Assembly: GCF_014287585.1 (NCBI RefSeq)
Contig: NZ_JACOOJ010000001.1
Coordinates: forward strand, 248,001 to 312,000
Origin: Parabacteroides hominis
GTDB lineage: Bacteria > Bacteroidota > Bacteroidia > Bacteroidales > Tannerellaceae
DNA: 64,000 bases
Direction of reading: 5' to 3'
Made by a program: the position numbers and the translations under genes. Positions 1 through 8,192 of the stretch are shown here, piece after piece. The notes beneath the pieces were generated by a model. The model was not told the DNA's origin. It ran no database searches and was given only the letters and a program-made list of their open reading frames with translations. Position 1 is the stretch's first letter, and each line of letters starts with the position of its first letter.

Positions 1-2108
1 TCTTCATCACCTTCATCATCGTTATGCTGGTGGTATTCGTGTTCCTCGGACGATGGAGAGCGACGTTTATCATTATCCTGACCATTCCGATCTCGTTGAT
101 TGCCTCGTTCGCCTACTTGCTGGCATCCGGCAATACTTTGAATATTATCTCGTTGAGTTCACTGTCTATCGCTATCGGCATGGTGGTGGACGATGCGATC
201 GTGGTGCTGGAAAACATCACGACCCATATCGAAAGAGGCAGTGCCCCGAAACAGGCGGCTGTACACGCGACAAACGAGGTGGCGATCTCCGTAATCGCTT
301 CCACCCTGACCATGTTGGCGGTATTCCTGCCATTGACAATGGTGACGGGCATGGCGGGTATTCTGTTCAAGCAGTTAGGCTGGATCGTGAGTATCATCAT
401 GATCGTTTCGACGGTCGGAGCTTTGACGCTGACTCCGATGTTAAGCTCTCAGTTGCTTAAACTGAACCCTAAAAAAGGACGTCTGTACACCTTGTTCTTC
501 ACCCCGATCGAAAAGGCGCTGGACGCTCTGGACCACGGCTATTCCCGTTTCCTTTACTGGGCGGTGCGCCACCGGAAAACGGTTATATTCGGCGCTACTT
601 TGATCTTTGCCGGCAGCATGCTGCTGGTTCCGACCATCAAAACGGAGTTCTTCCCGACTCAGGACAATGCGCAGATCAGCGTCCACATCGAGTTGCCGGT
701 CGGAACCCGCCAGGATATCACCCGTAAGCTGGCACTGGAAATCGACGAATTGTTCCGCCAGAAATATCCGGAAATAAAGACCAGCAACTTCACGGAAGGG
801 CAAGCCGACTCCGACAATACCTGGGCTCAACTCAGCAACAACGGGACACATATTATCGACTATTACATCAATATGCTGAGCGTTGGCGATCGTGAACGCG
901 GCATGGTTGAAATCTGCGAAGAGATGCGTAAGGACCTGGCCAAATATCCGGAGATCAAGACCTTCAAAGTTATCGAAGGCGGACAGGAATCCGGCATGGG
1001 CGGACAAAACGCCGTCGAAATCGAAATCTACGGTTTCGACTTCGGACGGACAGACGCTGTTGCAGCCGAACTTGCCGAACGGATGCGCAAGGTGAAAGGT
1101 TGTTCGCAGGTGAACATCAGCCGTGAGGACTACATCCCCGAATACCAGGTCGACTTCGACCGGGAAAAACTGGCAATCAACGGACTGAACATCACGACGG
1201 CCGCCCTGGCATTGCGTAACCGCATCAACGGATCGACCGCTTCCAAATATCGTGAAGACGGTGACGAGTATGATATAAAGGTACGTTATGCCCCTGAATT
1301 CCGCCAGTCTGTTGAAGATATCGAAAATATCCTGGTCTATAACAGTGCCGGCCAGGGAATCCGCATCCGCGACCTGGGCAAGGTCGTTGAACGCATGACT
1401 CCTCCGACCATCGAACGTAAAGACCGTGAACGTGTCATTACCGTATCGGCCGTAGTCGGGAAAGGCGCCGCACTGAGCGATATCGTAACAGCCGCACGCG
1501 AACAATTGAAGCAAATGGACATTCCTTCGGATGTCAGCTGGCAGTTAGGCGGCTCATACGAAGACCAGATGGACACCTTCTTCGACCTGACAATCCTGAT
1601 GATACTGATTATCATCCTGGTGTTTATCGTAATGGCAGCTCAGTTCGAATCCTTGACAGACCCGTTCGTAATCATGTTCTCCATTCCTTTCGCCTTCACC
1701 GGTATTATCTTAGGACTGGCAGTCACGCAGACTCCGTTGGGCGTCATGGCATTGATCGGTCTGATCATGTTGATGGGTATCGTTGTTAAGAACGGTATCG
1801 TGCTGATCGACTACACGATCCTCTGCCGCGAAAGAGGCATGGGAATCCTGACCGCAGTGGTAACTGCCGGGAAATCCCGTCTCCGCCCGGTACTGATGAC
1901 CACCCTGACCACCGTATTGGGTATGATCCCGATGGCGGTCGGAACAGGCGAAGGCTCGGAAATGTGGCGTTCGATGGGTATGACGGTTGCATGGGGGCTT
2001 TCGGTCTCCACGCTGATCACCCTGGTAATCGTGCCGGTCGTGTACAGCGTATTTGCCGGAAACGGAGTTCGCCGCAGACGCCGGAAGATGGCTAAAAGCA
2101 GGAAATAG
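1..2108 (+). CDS. RND efflux transporter permease, HAE1/AcrB-like (5' end outside window)
   Basis: This is the C-terminal two thirds of an inner-membrane RND pump subunit. The frame is open from base 3, so the true start lies upstream; the first ATG at 24 sits inside a transmembrane helix and is not the start. The helix-4 proton-relay motif GMVVDDAIVVLENI, with its paired aspartates, identifies the hydrophobe/amphiphile (HAE1) subclass rather than the metal type. A large periplasmic porter/docking domain follows and then the second block of helices. The C-terminus is basic (RRRRRKMAKSRK). Such pumps work with a periplasmic adaptor and a TolC-type channel, presumably encoded upstream. Exported substrates cannot be read from the sequence. 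Its position next to steroid/bile-acid enzymes makes bile compounds a reasonable guess only. Confidence 0.93.
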   Translation, partial: FITFIIVMLVVFVFLGRWRATFIIILTIPISLIASFAYLLASGNTLNIISLSSLSIAIGMVVDDAIVVLENITTHIERGSAPKQAAVHATNEVAISVIASTLTMLAVFLPLTMVTGMAGILFKQLGWIVSIIMIVSTVGALTLTPMLSSQLLKLNPKKGRLYTLFFTPIEKALDALDHGYSRFLYWAVRHRKTVIFGATLIFAGSMLLVPTIKTEFFPTQDNAQISVHIELPVGTRQDITRKLALEIDELFRQKYPEIKTSNFTEGQADSDNTWAQLSNNGTHIIDYYINMLSVGDRERGMVEICEEMRKDLAKYPEIKTFKVIEGGQESGMGGQNAVEIEIYGFDFGRTDAVAAELAERMRKVKGCSQVNISREDYIPEYQVDFDREKLAINGLNITTAALALRNRINGSTASKYREDGDEYDIKVRYAPEFRQSVEDIENILVYNSAGQGIRIRDLGKVVERMTPPTIERKDRERVITVSAVVGKGAALSDIVTAAREQLKQMDIPSDVSWQLGGSYEDQMDTFFDLTILMILIIILVFIVMAAQFESLTDPFVIMFSIPFAFTGIILGLAVTQTPLGVMALIGLIMLMGIVVKNGIVLIDYTILCRERGMGILTAVVTAGKSRLRPVLMTTLTTVLGMIPMAVGTGEGSEMWRSMGMTVAWGLSVSTLITLVIVPVVYSVFAGNGVRRRRRKMAKSRK

Positions 2109-2208
2109 AACAATCTCTCCATAAGCGGAGCGTGTCAAAGCCCTGTTTTTGTCATGCAGGAGAAAGTTTTTTGTAAATAAATATAAATAATCTATAGGAA
2201 AACGATAT

Positions 2209-2502
2209 ATGAAAGCTATATTTGTATCTTTTAATCAAGCATATTACGAAATGATCCTGAGTGCGATGGACCGGAACAACATCCGGGGCTTCACATACTG
2301 GGACGAAGTACAGGGACGTGGAAGTAAAACCGGCGAGCCGCATTACGGAAGTCATGCCTGGCCGACACTGAACTCGGCAATCCTGGCGATGGTTGATGAC
2401 GAAAAAGTCGACCATTTCCTGGAGATACTTCATCAGATGGATCAGCAGACAGAGGCTCAAGGATTACGAGCCTTTGTCTGGAACATCGAAAAAACAATTT
2501 AA
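2209..2502 (+). CDS. PG0541-family transporter-associated small protein (PII-like fold)
   Basis: A 97-residue soluble protein that starts MKAIFVSFNQAYYEMIL and resembles PII/GlnB-like small proteins (beta-alpha-beta with a central HAWPTLNSAILAMV segment). Homologues are typically encoded directly after RND efflux permeases in Bacteroidetes (the P. gingivalis PG0541 arrangement), and this copy also follows one, after a 100-bp gap. It may be a small regulator or accessory of the pump; no direct function is known to me. It ends only 7 nt before the response regulator start, so it is probably cotranscribed with the genes downstream and links the pump to the steroid-enzyme genes. Confidence 0.8.
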   Translation: MKAIFVSFNQAYYEMILSAMDRNNIRGFTYWDEVQGRGSKTGEPHYGSHAWPTLNSAILAMVDDEKVDHFLEILHQMDQQTEAQGLRAFVWNIEKTI

Positions 2503-2509
2503 AAACATA

Positions 2510-3211
2510 ATGAACGATCTTTTTAACATTCTCATTTTCAGCAAGGATTCTAATCAGGGAGCTATCATCCAGGACTATATAAAAGTTGCCGGATACAACT
2601 CACAAGTATTCAACCAGGAAGAGGCAGCGTATAAGGGTTTCCTTTCCAGAGATTTCACATGCTGTATTATCGACCACGATACGGACAGTAAAGAAACACG
2701 GGCATTGGCAGCCATGATCAAAACTTCGGATAACAACATCCCTGTCATCTTCCTGTGTGAACATCCGACGAGAGAAGAAATAGCATTGCTGTTTTCATTC
2801 CATGCGGACGATGTGATACGCAAACCTCTTGACGCTGATATCTTGCTGGCCCGTATGAAGGCGATACAAAGCCGTTACCGGCCTCAAAACAAGAAAGAGG
2901 TCAAGATTTATCTTTTCGGAAAATTCAAACTCGACTTGCAAAAACAGATCTTGTCCATAGAAGACAAAACGACCAAGCTGACGACCAAAGAGACCGATTT
3001 GCTTGCGCTGTTGTGCCAGCATGCAAACAATATCTTAGACAGGATGTATACATTGAAAGTCATATGGAAAAGCGATAACTATTTCAGTGCCCGAAGCATG
3101 GATGTCTATATCACCAAATTACGCAAATTATTGCAAGACGATCCTACCATCAAAATTATAAACATTCACGGGAAAGGTTATAAATTATCAACACACGGAG
3201 ATGACTATTGA
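2510..3211 (+). CDS. OmpR-family response regulator with atypical receiver
   Basis: 233 residues. The N-terminal receiver domain covers about residues 5-120 and a winged-helix DNA-binding domain (Trans_Reg_C) about 130-230, ending in the typical wing sequence IHGKGYKL. The start at 2510 (MNDLFNILIF) is chosen because an upstream in-frame ATG would overlap the previous gene almost completely. The phosphoacceptor Asp55 (CCIIDHD) and the KP motif (Lys105-Pro106) are present. The usual acidic pair after strand 1 reads S-K-D, and the conserved Thr/Ser at the end of strand 4 is Cys83 (VIFLCEH). No histidine kinase gene is adjacent. The gene overlaps the following 5-alpha-reductase gene by 11 nt, which implies translational coupling. 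It probably controls this operon or responds to its substrate; that is inference. Confidence 0.9.
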   Translation: MNDLFNILIFSKDSNQGAIIQDYIKVAGYNSQVFNQEEAAYKGFLSRDFTCCIIDHDTDSKETRALAAMIKTSDNNIPVIFLCEHPTREEIALLFSFHADDVIRKPLDADILLARMKAIQSRYRPQNKKEVKIYLFGKFKLDLQKQILSIEDKTTKLTTKETDLLALLCQHANNILDRMYTLKVIWKSDNYFSARSMDVYITKLRKLLQDDPTIKIINIHGKGYKLSTHGDDY

Positions 3212-3962
3212 ACATTTCACCTTATTTCTAATCATAATGGCAGCTATCGCCGCCATTGTCTTCATAGCCCTTTACTTCGTTGAAGCCGGTTATGGAATGT
3301 TGTTCGATAAAAAATGGGGATTTCCGATACCGAACAAGATCGCTTGGATCTGTATGGAAGCGCCGGTTTTTATCGTCATGTTTTTATTATGGAACGGATC
3401 GGAACGGCAGTTCGAGACAGTGCCGCTCCTGATATTCTTATTCTTCGAACTGCATTATTTCCAACGCTCTTTCATTTTTCCTTTGCTGATAAAAGGCAAA
3501 AGTAAAATGCCGGCAGGTATCATGCTTATGGGAATCACCTTTAACCTACTGAACGGTTATATGCAGGGAGAATGGATTTTCCACCTGGCTCCGCAGGATA
3601 TGTATACGGAAAGCTGGTTGTACAGCCCTCAATTTATCATCGGGACAATCTTGTTTTTTACCGGCATGGCAATCAATATCCAGTCGGACCATATTGTCCG
3701 CCACCTGAGAAAGCCTGGCGACACGAACCATTATCTGCCTAAAAAAGGCCTGTTCAAATATGTAACATCGGCCAACTACTTCGGGGAGATCGTGGAATGG
3801 TGCGGATTTGCAATCCTGACCTGGAGCGCAAGCGGGGCTGTTTTCGCCTGGTGGACATTTGCAAACCTCGTACCTCGCGCAAACACCATCTACCATAAAT
3901 ACAAAGCGATGTTTGGCAACGAGCTGGGAAACCGGAAACGGGTTATACCTTTTATATATTGA
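3201..3962 (+). CDS. Steroid 5-alpha-reductase-family membrane enzyme (3-oxo-5-alpha-steroid 4-dehydrogenase)
   Basis: 253 residues, almost entirely hydrophobic, with about six to seven predicted membrane helices. The C-terminal half has the family signature: NIQSDHIVRHLRKPG, then GLFKYVTSANYFGEIVEW, then LVPRANTIYHKYKAMFG, and a basic end. Enzymes of this family reduce the delta-4 double bond of 3-oxo-delta-4 steroids with NADPH to the 5-alpha (allo) product. Homologues in gut Bacteroidetes act on 3-oxo-delta-4 bile acids and on steroid hormones. It overlaps the response regulator gene by 11 nt and is followed 20 nt later by a flavin reductase and then a short-chain dehydrogenase, the expected partners. 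The family call is firm; the exact substrate is inferred. Confidence 0.9.
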   Translation: MTIEHFTLFLIIMAAIAAIVFIALYFVEAGYGMLFDKKWGFPIPNKIAWICMEAPVFIVMFLLWNGSERQFETVPLLIFLFFELHYFQRSFIFPLLIKGKSKMPAGIMLMGITFNLLNGYMQGEWIFHLAPQDMYTESWLYSPQFIIGTILFFTGMAINIQSDHIVRHLRKPGDTNHYLPKKGLFKYVTSANYFGEIVEWCGFAILTWSASGAVFAWWTFANLVPRANTIYHKYKAMFGNELGNRKRVIPFIY

Positions 3963-3982
3963 ATGACTAACTCATAATAGAT

Positions 3983-5209
3983 ATGGAAAAAGAATCTATA
4001 CTGTTCACTCCCGGTAAAATCGGGCCGTTGACCCTGAGAAACCGGACGATACGGGCAGCTGCATTTGAAAGCATGTGCCCAGGAAACGCGCCTTCCGACA
4101 TGTTGTACGACTACCATAAATCGGTTGCAGCCGGCGGGATCGGTATGACGACTTTGGCCTATGCGGCTGTTACACAAAGCGGGCTTTCTTTCGAACGTCA
4201 GCTCTGGATGCGCCCGGATATCATCCCCGGATTAAAACGTATCACCGACGCCATCCATAAAGAAGGGGCGGCCGCCTCCGTACAACTCGGACATTGCGGA
4301 AACATGTCCCACAAAAACATCTGCGGATGCAGGCCTATCTCCGCATCCGGCGGTTTCAACATCTATTCCCCCACTCTTGTACGGGGAATGAAACCTTCCG
4401 AAATCACGGCTATGGCAAAAGCATTCGGACAAGCGGTCCATCTGGCACGCGAAGCCGGGATGGATGCTGTGGAAATACATGCCGGCCACGGTTATCTGAT
4501 CAGCCAGTTCCTTTCACCTTATACCAACCACCGGAAAGACGAATATGGCGGTAGCCTGCAAAACCGGATGCGCTTTATGAAAATGTGCATGGACGAAGTG
4601 ATGAAAGCTGCCGGACAGGATATGGCAGTGTTGGTAAAGATGAATATGCGCGACGGCTTCAAAGGCGGAATGGAGCTTGATGAGACGCTTGAAGTGGCCC
4701 GTACCTTGCAGGACGAATGCGGAGCACAGGCATTGATACTTAGCGGTGGCTTCGTCAGCCGCGCCCCGATGTACGTGATGCGGGGTTCCATGCCGATCCA
4801 TACGATGACGCATTATATGCCTTTCGGCTGGTTACCGCTCGGAGTCAAAATGGCCGGACGATTCATGATCCCGTCCGAACCGTTCAAAGAGGCTTACTTC
4901 CTGGAAGATGCCCTGAAGTTCAGGGCGGCATTGAAAATGCCGCTTGTCTATGTAGGCGGACTGATCTCGCGCGAGAAGATAGACGAGGTCTTGAACGACG
5001 GTTTTGAATTCGTGAGCATGGCACGCGCCTTGCTGAACGACCCGTCATTCGTAAACAAGATGAAGGAAGACGAACATGCCCGTTGCGACTGCGGACATAG
5101 CAACTATTGTATCGCCCGCATGTATTCCATCGAAATGGCATGCCACAAACATGTTCAGAACTTACCCAAAAGCATTGTCAAAGAAATAGAGAAATTAGAA
5201 TATAAGTAA
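3983..5209 (+). CDS. Old-Yellow-Enzyme flavin reductase, candidate 5-beta-reductase (BaiCD-like)
   Basis: 408 residues forming one TIM-barrel NADH:flavin oxidoreductase domain. Visible motifs are the active-site HAGHG (His166, His169) followed by YLISQFLSPYTN, and the conserved RKDEYGGS at 184-191. This is a single-domain form without the FAD/NAD domains of the larger enoate reductases. A short C-terminal cysteine motif (Cys368, Cys370, Cys376, Cys387) resembles the 4Fe-4S site of related reductases, but Ser373 stands where the second cysteine is expected. Related enzymes reduce the delta-4 bond of 3-oxo steroids and bile acids. It lies between the 5-alpha-reductase-like gene and an SDR gene, whose ATG overlaps its stop codon (TAATG). 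5-beta specificity is inferred from the known gene set. Confidence 0.87.
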   Translation: MEKESILFTPGKIGPLTLRNRTIRAAAFESMCPGNAPSDMLYDYHKSVAAGGIGMTTLAYAAVTQSGLSFERQLWMRPDIIPGLKRITDAIHKEGAAASVQLGHCGNMSHKNICGCRPISASGGFNIYSPTLVRGMKPSEITAMAKAFGQAVHLAREAGMDAVEIHAGHGYLISQFLSPYTNHRKDEYGGSLQNRMRFMKMCMDEVMKAAGQDMAVLVKMNMRDGFKGGMELDETLEVARTLQDECGAQALILSGGFVSRAPMYVMRGSMPIHTMTHYMPFGWLPLGVKMAGRFMIPSEPFKEAYFLEDALKFRAALKMPLVYVGGLISREKIDEVLNDGFEFVSMARALLNDPSFVNKMKEDEHARCDCGHSNYCIARMYSIEMACHKHVQNLPKSIVKEIEKLEYK

Positions 5210-6060
5210 TGGAAAAAGGATTAGCCATCATAACCGGCGCCGATGGAGGCATGGGACAAGTAATCACGACAGCCCTCGCAAAAGAGGGCTATCCGGTGAT
5301 TATGGCTTGCCTCGATCCGGTAAAAGCCGCCTCCGTATGCACCCGGATCCAACAAGAAACCGGTAACACGCAGATTGAAGTGCGGGCAATCAATCTCGCC
5401 TCCCTCTCATCCGTAAACAATTTCACCGGTCAATTACTAAAAGAAGGACGTCCCGTCAGCCGCCTGATGAACAATGCCGGAATCCTGACGACTCCGGTAC
5501 GCAAAACCGAAGACGGGCTGGAAACAATCGTAAGTGTCAATTATGTAGCTCCCTACATGCTCACCCGCCAGTTATTGCCCCTGATGCAACCGGGATGCCG
5601 CATTGTAAACACAGTGTCCTGCACGTATGCTATCGGCCGGATCGAACCGGATTTCTTTGAAAAAGGAAAGAACGGACGCTTTTTCCGCATTCCGGTCTAT
5701 GGGAATACCAAGTTGGCCTTGCTTCTGTTCACCCAGGAACTTGCCAAGCGGATCCAAGATAAGGACATCACCATAAATGCATCGGACCCAGGAATTGTCA
5801 GCACGAACATGATCACGATGCAGGCTTGGTTCGACCCGCTCACCGACATCCTGTTCCGCCCCTTTATCAAAACTCCGGCCCAGGGTGCGGCAACCGCCAT
5901 CCATTTAGCTCTTTCGGACGAGGCGAAAGATAAAAACGGTTGTTGCTACGCCAATTGCAAAAAGAGGAATGTGTCTGAACGCATCCGGCATCATGCCCAG
6001 CAAAAACCACTCTGGGACGATACGGAAGCCTTGCTCCGGCAAAAAGGAATCCGGTTCTGA
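5209..6060 (+). CDS. Short-chain dehydrogenase/reductase, candidate 3-beta-hydroxysteroid dehydrogenase
   Basis: 283 residues with a classical Rossmann SDR fold. The cofactor loop is TGADGGMG (9-16), followed by NNAG (88-91), Asn111, Ser137 and the catalytic Tyr164-x3-Lys168 (YGNTK). The C-terminal part (about 190-283) is longer than in minimal SDRs and resembles the retinol-dehydrogenase-like subgroup. The start codon overlaps the stop of the flavin reductase by one base, so the two are translationally coupled. Together with the 5-alpha- and 5-beta-type reductases it would reduce the 3-oxo group to 3-beta-OH, giving iso- or isoallo-bile acids. The SDR call is firm; stereochemistry and substrate are inferred from context. 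It ends the operon, and rplY follows under its own promoter. Confidence 0.88.
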   Translation: MEKGLAIITGADGGMGQVITTALAKEGYPVIMACLDPVKAASVCTRIQQETGNTQIEVRAINLASLSSVNNFTGQLLKEGRPVSRLMNNAGILTTPVRKTEDGLETIVSVNYVAPYMLTRQLLPLMQPGCRIVNTVSCTYAIGRIEPDFFEKGKNGRFFRIPVYGNTKLALLLFTQELAKRIQDKDITINASDPGIVSTNMITMQAWFDPLTDILFRPFIKTPAQGAATAIHLALSDEAKDKNGCCYANCKKRNVSERIRHHAQQKPLWDDTEALLRQKGIRF

Positions 6061-6119
6061 ACCGGCACGCCCTTTTTAGTTCCATGCCCGATGAAACTAA
6101 AAATTCATGCTGGCCAGAT

Positions 6120-6151
6120 TTTGCAGATACAAATATAAATAGTACCTTTGC
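6120..6151 (+). promoter_or_regulatory. Bacteroidetes-type promoter of rplY
   Basis: A TTTG at 6120-6123 and a TACCTTTGC at 6143-6151 are separated by 19 bp, matching the Bacteroides primary-sigma consensus (TTTG, 19-21 bp, TAnnTTTG). The site lies about 80 bp upstream of the rplY start. Confidence 0.8.
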
Positions 6152-6233
6152 ACCGCTTTTAACCCCCGTACGTGTGATGGGAAATTAGAAAGCATGAACA
6201 TCTAATTTTGAGTAACACAAAAATTAAAACAAA

Positions 6234-6818
6234 ATGAAGACATTTCAATTAGAAGGAAAGTCAAGAGAAGTAGCCGCTACTTCTGCAGACCAGAAGAGAG
6301 CTTTGAAGGCTATGCGTAAAAACAACGAAATCCCTGCTGTACTGTACGGCGGCGAAAAAGTAGTTCATTTCACTATTACAAAAGACAGCGTTCGTAACCT
6401 GGTCTACACTCCTGAAATCTTTGTTGTAGAACTGGCTATCGACGGCAAGAAGACAATGGCTATCGTTAAGGATATCCAGTTCCAGCCTGTAACCGACGCT
6501 ATCCTGCACATGGACTTCATGGAAGTATTCGCCAGCAAACCGGTAGTAATGGAAGTTCCGGTTGTTCTGGAAGGTCACGCAGAAGGTGTTAAAGCCGGTG
6601 GTAAGTTGAACTTGCAGATGAGAAAGCTGAAAGTAAAAGCCCTTTACACAGCAATTCCTGAGAAATTACATATCAATGTCGATCACCTGGGATTAGGTAA
6701 GACTATGCAGGTTGGTGCATTACACTTCGAAGGCCTTGAACTGATGAACGCTAAGAACGCTGTTGTTTGCGCCGTTCAGTTGACTCGTGCCGCTCGTGGT
6801 GCTCAGGCTAAGGCATAA
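6234..6818 (+). CDS. rplY: 50S ribosomal protein L25/general stress protein Ctc
   Basis: 194 residues, the long CTC form: an N-terminal L25 5S-rRNA-binding beta-barrel (about 1-95, with AVLYGGEKVVHFTI) and a C-terminal beta domain (about 100-190, with HINVDHLGLGKTMQVG). It binds 5S rRNA in the large subunit. It has its own promoter and is followed 85 bp later by pth, the common rplY-pth order. The C-terminus ends in a short Ala-rich tail. Confidence 0.97.
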   Translation: MKTFQLEGKSREVAATSADQKRALKAMRKNNEIPAVLYGGEKVVHFTITKDSVRNLVYTPEIFVVELAIDGKKTMAIVKDIQFQPVTDAILHMDFMEVFASKPVVMEVPVVLEGHAEGVKAGGKLNLQMRKLKVKALYTAIPEKLHINVDHLGLGKTMQVGALHFEGLELMNAKNAVVCAVQLTRAARGAQAKA

Positions 6819-6903
6819 TAAAATTATTATTCCTAAATAATGTAAGGGGAGAATATTCAGCAGAGTATTCTTCCCTTTGTTATATACTAAAAACAACATA
6901 ACA

Positions 6904-7467
6904 ATGAAATATCTGATAACAGGACTTGGAAATATCGGCTCCGAATATTTAGGGACCCGTCATAACATCGGATTCCGTGTTGTAAATGCATTGGCAGAAG
7001 ATGCCGGCGTCCCTTTCACGGAAGAACGTTATGGTGCAATCGCACGGATGCGTGTCAAGAACTGTGAGCTGATCATACTGAAGCCTAACACATTCATGAA
7101 CCTGAGCGGCAATGCTGTCCGCTACTGGTTGCAGAAAGAAAACATTCCGGTAGAGAATCTGTTAGTCGTCGTGGACGATCTGGCGCTCCCGTTCGGAACA
7201 CTCCGCCTGAAGCCGAAAGGCAGCGATGCCGGACACAACGGATTGAAGAATATCCAACAGTTGTTAGGCACACAAGAATACAGCCGCCTTCGTTTCGGCA
7301 TCGGCAGCGATTTCCCGCGTGGCGGACAGATCAACTATGTGCTTGGCAAGTTTCCGCCGGAAGAGCTCCAGGAGATGCCGGAAAAGATGAAACGGGCGGT
7401 AGAAATCATCAAAAGTTTCTGCCTGGCCGGCATACAGAATACAATGAACCAATACAATAATAAATAA
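6904..7467 (+). CDS. pth: Peptidyl-tRNA hydrolase
   Basis: 187 residues, the usual Pth length. The enzyme cleaves peptidyl-tRNA released from stalled ribosomes and recycles tRNA. Family motifs are visible: [18 protein letters not shown] with the catalytic His, [20 protein letters not shown], and [13 protein letters not shown]. The start at 6904 ([10 protein letters not shown]) is preferred over an in-frame ATG nine codons upstream, because the family begins with this strand. It sits between rplY and an Hsp15-like gene, 19 nt before the latter. Confidence 0.96.
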   Translation: MKYLITGLGNIGSEYLGTRHNIGFRVVNALAEDAGVPFTEERYGAIARMRVKNCELIILKPNTFMNLSGNAVRYWLQKENIPVENLLVVVDDLALPFGTLRLKPKGSDAGHNGLKNIQQLLGTQEYSRLRFGIGSDFPRGGQINYVLGKFPPEELQEMPEKMKRAVEIIKSFCLAGIQNTMNQYNNK

Positions 7468-7486
7468 GTTTCAACATTCAATTAGC

Positions 7487-7921
7487 ATGAACGAAGTCCG
7501 TATAGACAAATGGATGTGGGCTACCCGCATATTCAAAACACGTACGATAGCGGCCGAGGCTTGCAAGAAGGGCAGGATCATGATAAACGGCGTTACGATA
7601 AAGCCTTCCCGTATGATCAAAGTCGGAGAAGTGATCCAGGTACGCAAACCGCCTATCACTTTTTCCTTTAAGGTGCTGGATTTGACAGAGCGGCGTATGG
7701 GAGCCAAGCTGGTCCCTGGCTATCTGGAAAACGTAACGACACCCGACCAGTACGAAATCCTCGAAATGAACCGCATTTCCGGCTTTGTAGACCGGGCGCG
7801 CGGATTGGGCCGTCCGACTAAGAAAGATCGTCGCGAGCTGGAACAGTTCACCGATCCGGGCATATCAGACGACGGTTTCGATTTCGAATTTGACTTCGAA
7901 GGCCCGGACGACGAGGAATAA
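7487..7921 (+). CDS. hslR: S4-domain RNA-binding protein, Hsp15-like
   Basis: 144 residues. An S4 RNA-binding domain occupies about residues 4-65 (RIDKWMWATRIFKTRTIAAE, then INGVTIKPSRMIKVGE), followed by a basic stretch (GRPTKKDRRELEQF) and a very acidic tail (FDFEFDFEGPDDEE). Hsp15 family proteins bind 50S subunits carrying stalled nascent chain-tRNA and help recycle them, which fits the neighbouring pth. The acidic tail replaces the basic tail of the E. coli protein. The spacing of 19 nt suggests cotranscription with pth. Confidence 0.9.
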   Translation: MNEVRIDKWMWATRIFKTRTIAAEACKKGRIMINGVTIKPSRMIKVGEVIQVRKPPITFSFKVLDLTERRMGAKLVPGYLENVTTPDQYEILEMNRISGFVDRARGLGRPTKKDRRELEQFTDPGISDDGFDFEFDFEGPDDEE

Positions 7922-7940
7922 TGGGTTTTACAGTTTCAGG

Positions 7941-8062
7941 ATTCACCTTCACAAGTGCTATAAGATCTTTGTAATCAAACATTTGCTGTGAACCCTGTGC
8001 CTTCACAGGGTTCACAGCAAATACAAGTCTTTCAGTCGATTACAGGCAATGTGAAGGTGAAT
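7941..8062. repeat. Nested inverted repeat (intergenic)
   Basis: The inner arms are a perfect 19-bp inverted repeat at 7981-7999 and 8004-8022 (ATTTGCTGTGAACCCTGTG) with a 4-base CCTT loop. They are enclosed by outer arms of 13 bp at 7941-7953 (ATTCACCTTCACA) and 8050-8062. The element lies just after hslR and could form a cruciform or long RNA hairpin. Its core GCTGTGAACCCTGTG recurs at 39519-39533. There is no coding potential. Confidence 0.85.
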
Positions 8063-8100
8063 GCTATTTGCATAAACTTATTTTTAATGGGACGGGAACT

Positions 8101-8171
8101 ATAAAATATAGCCTAAAGGATAAAAAAAATAGCCTTTAGGCTATCCAGCTACAGGATATAGGGTAGCTTCA
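8101..8171. repeat. AT-rich TATAGCC repeat block
   Basis: Contains AGCCTAAAGG (8110-8119) pairing with CCTTTAGGCT (8132-8141), then TATAGGGTAGC (8157-8167). The same ordered blocks recur at 39690-39756, so this is one part of a composite intergenic repeat. No ORF or RNA family is recognised. Confidence 0.65.
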
Positions 8172-8192
8172 AAAAAGTTATAGCTTTTACTG

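Noticed and set aside
441..1514. A 357-codon open frame on the minus strand inside the RND permease gene
   Set aside because: Antisense shadow of a clear RND permease; its protein has no family features.
2109..2208. Terminator between the RND pump gene and the PG0541-like gene
   Set aside because: The CTCC-N6-GGAG hairpin at 2117-2130 is short and has no T run directly after it, so I cannot call termination.
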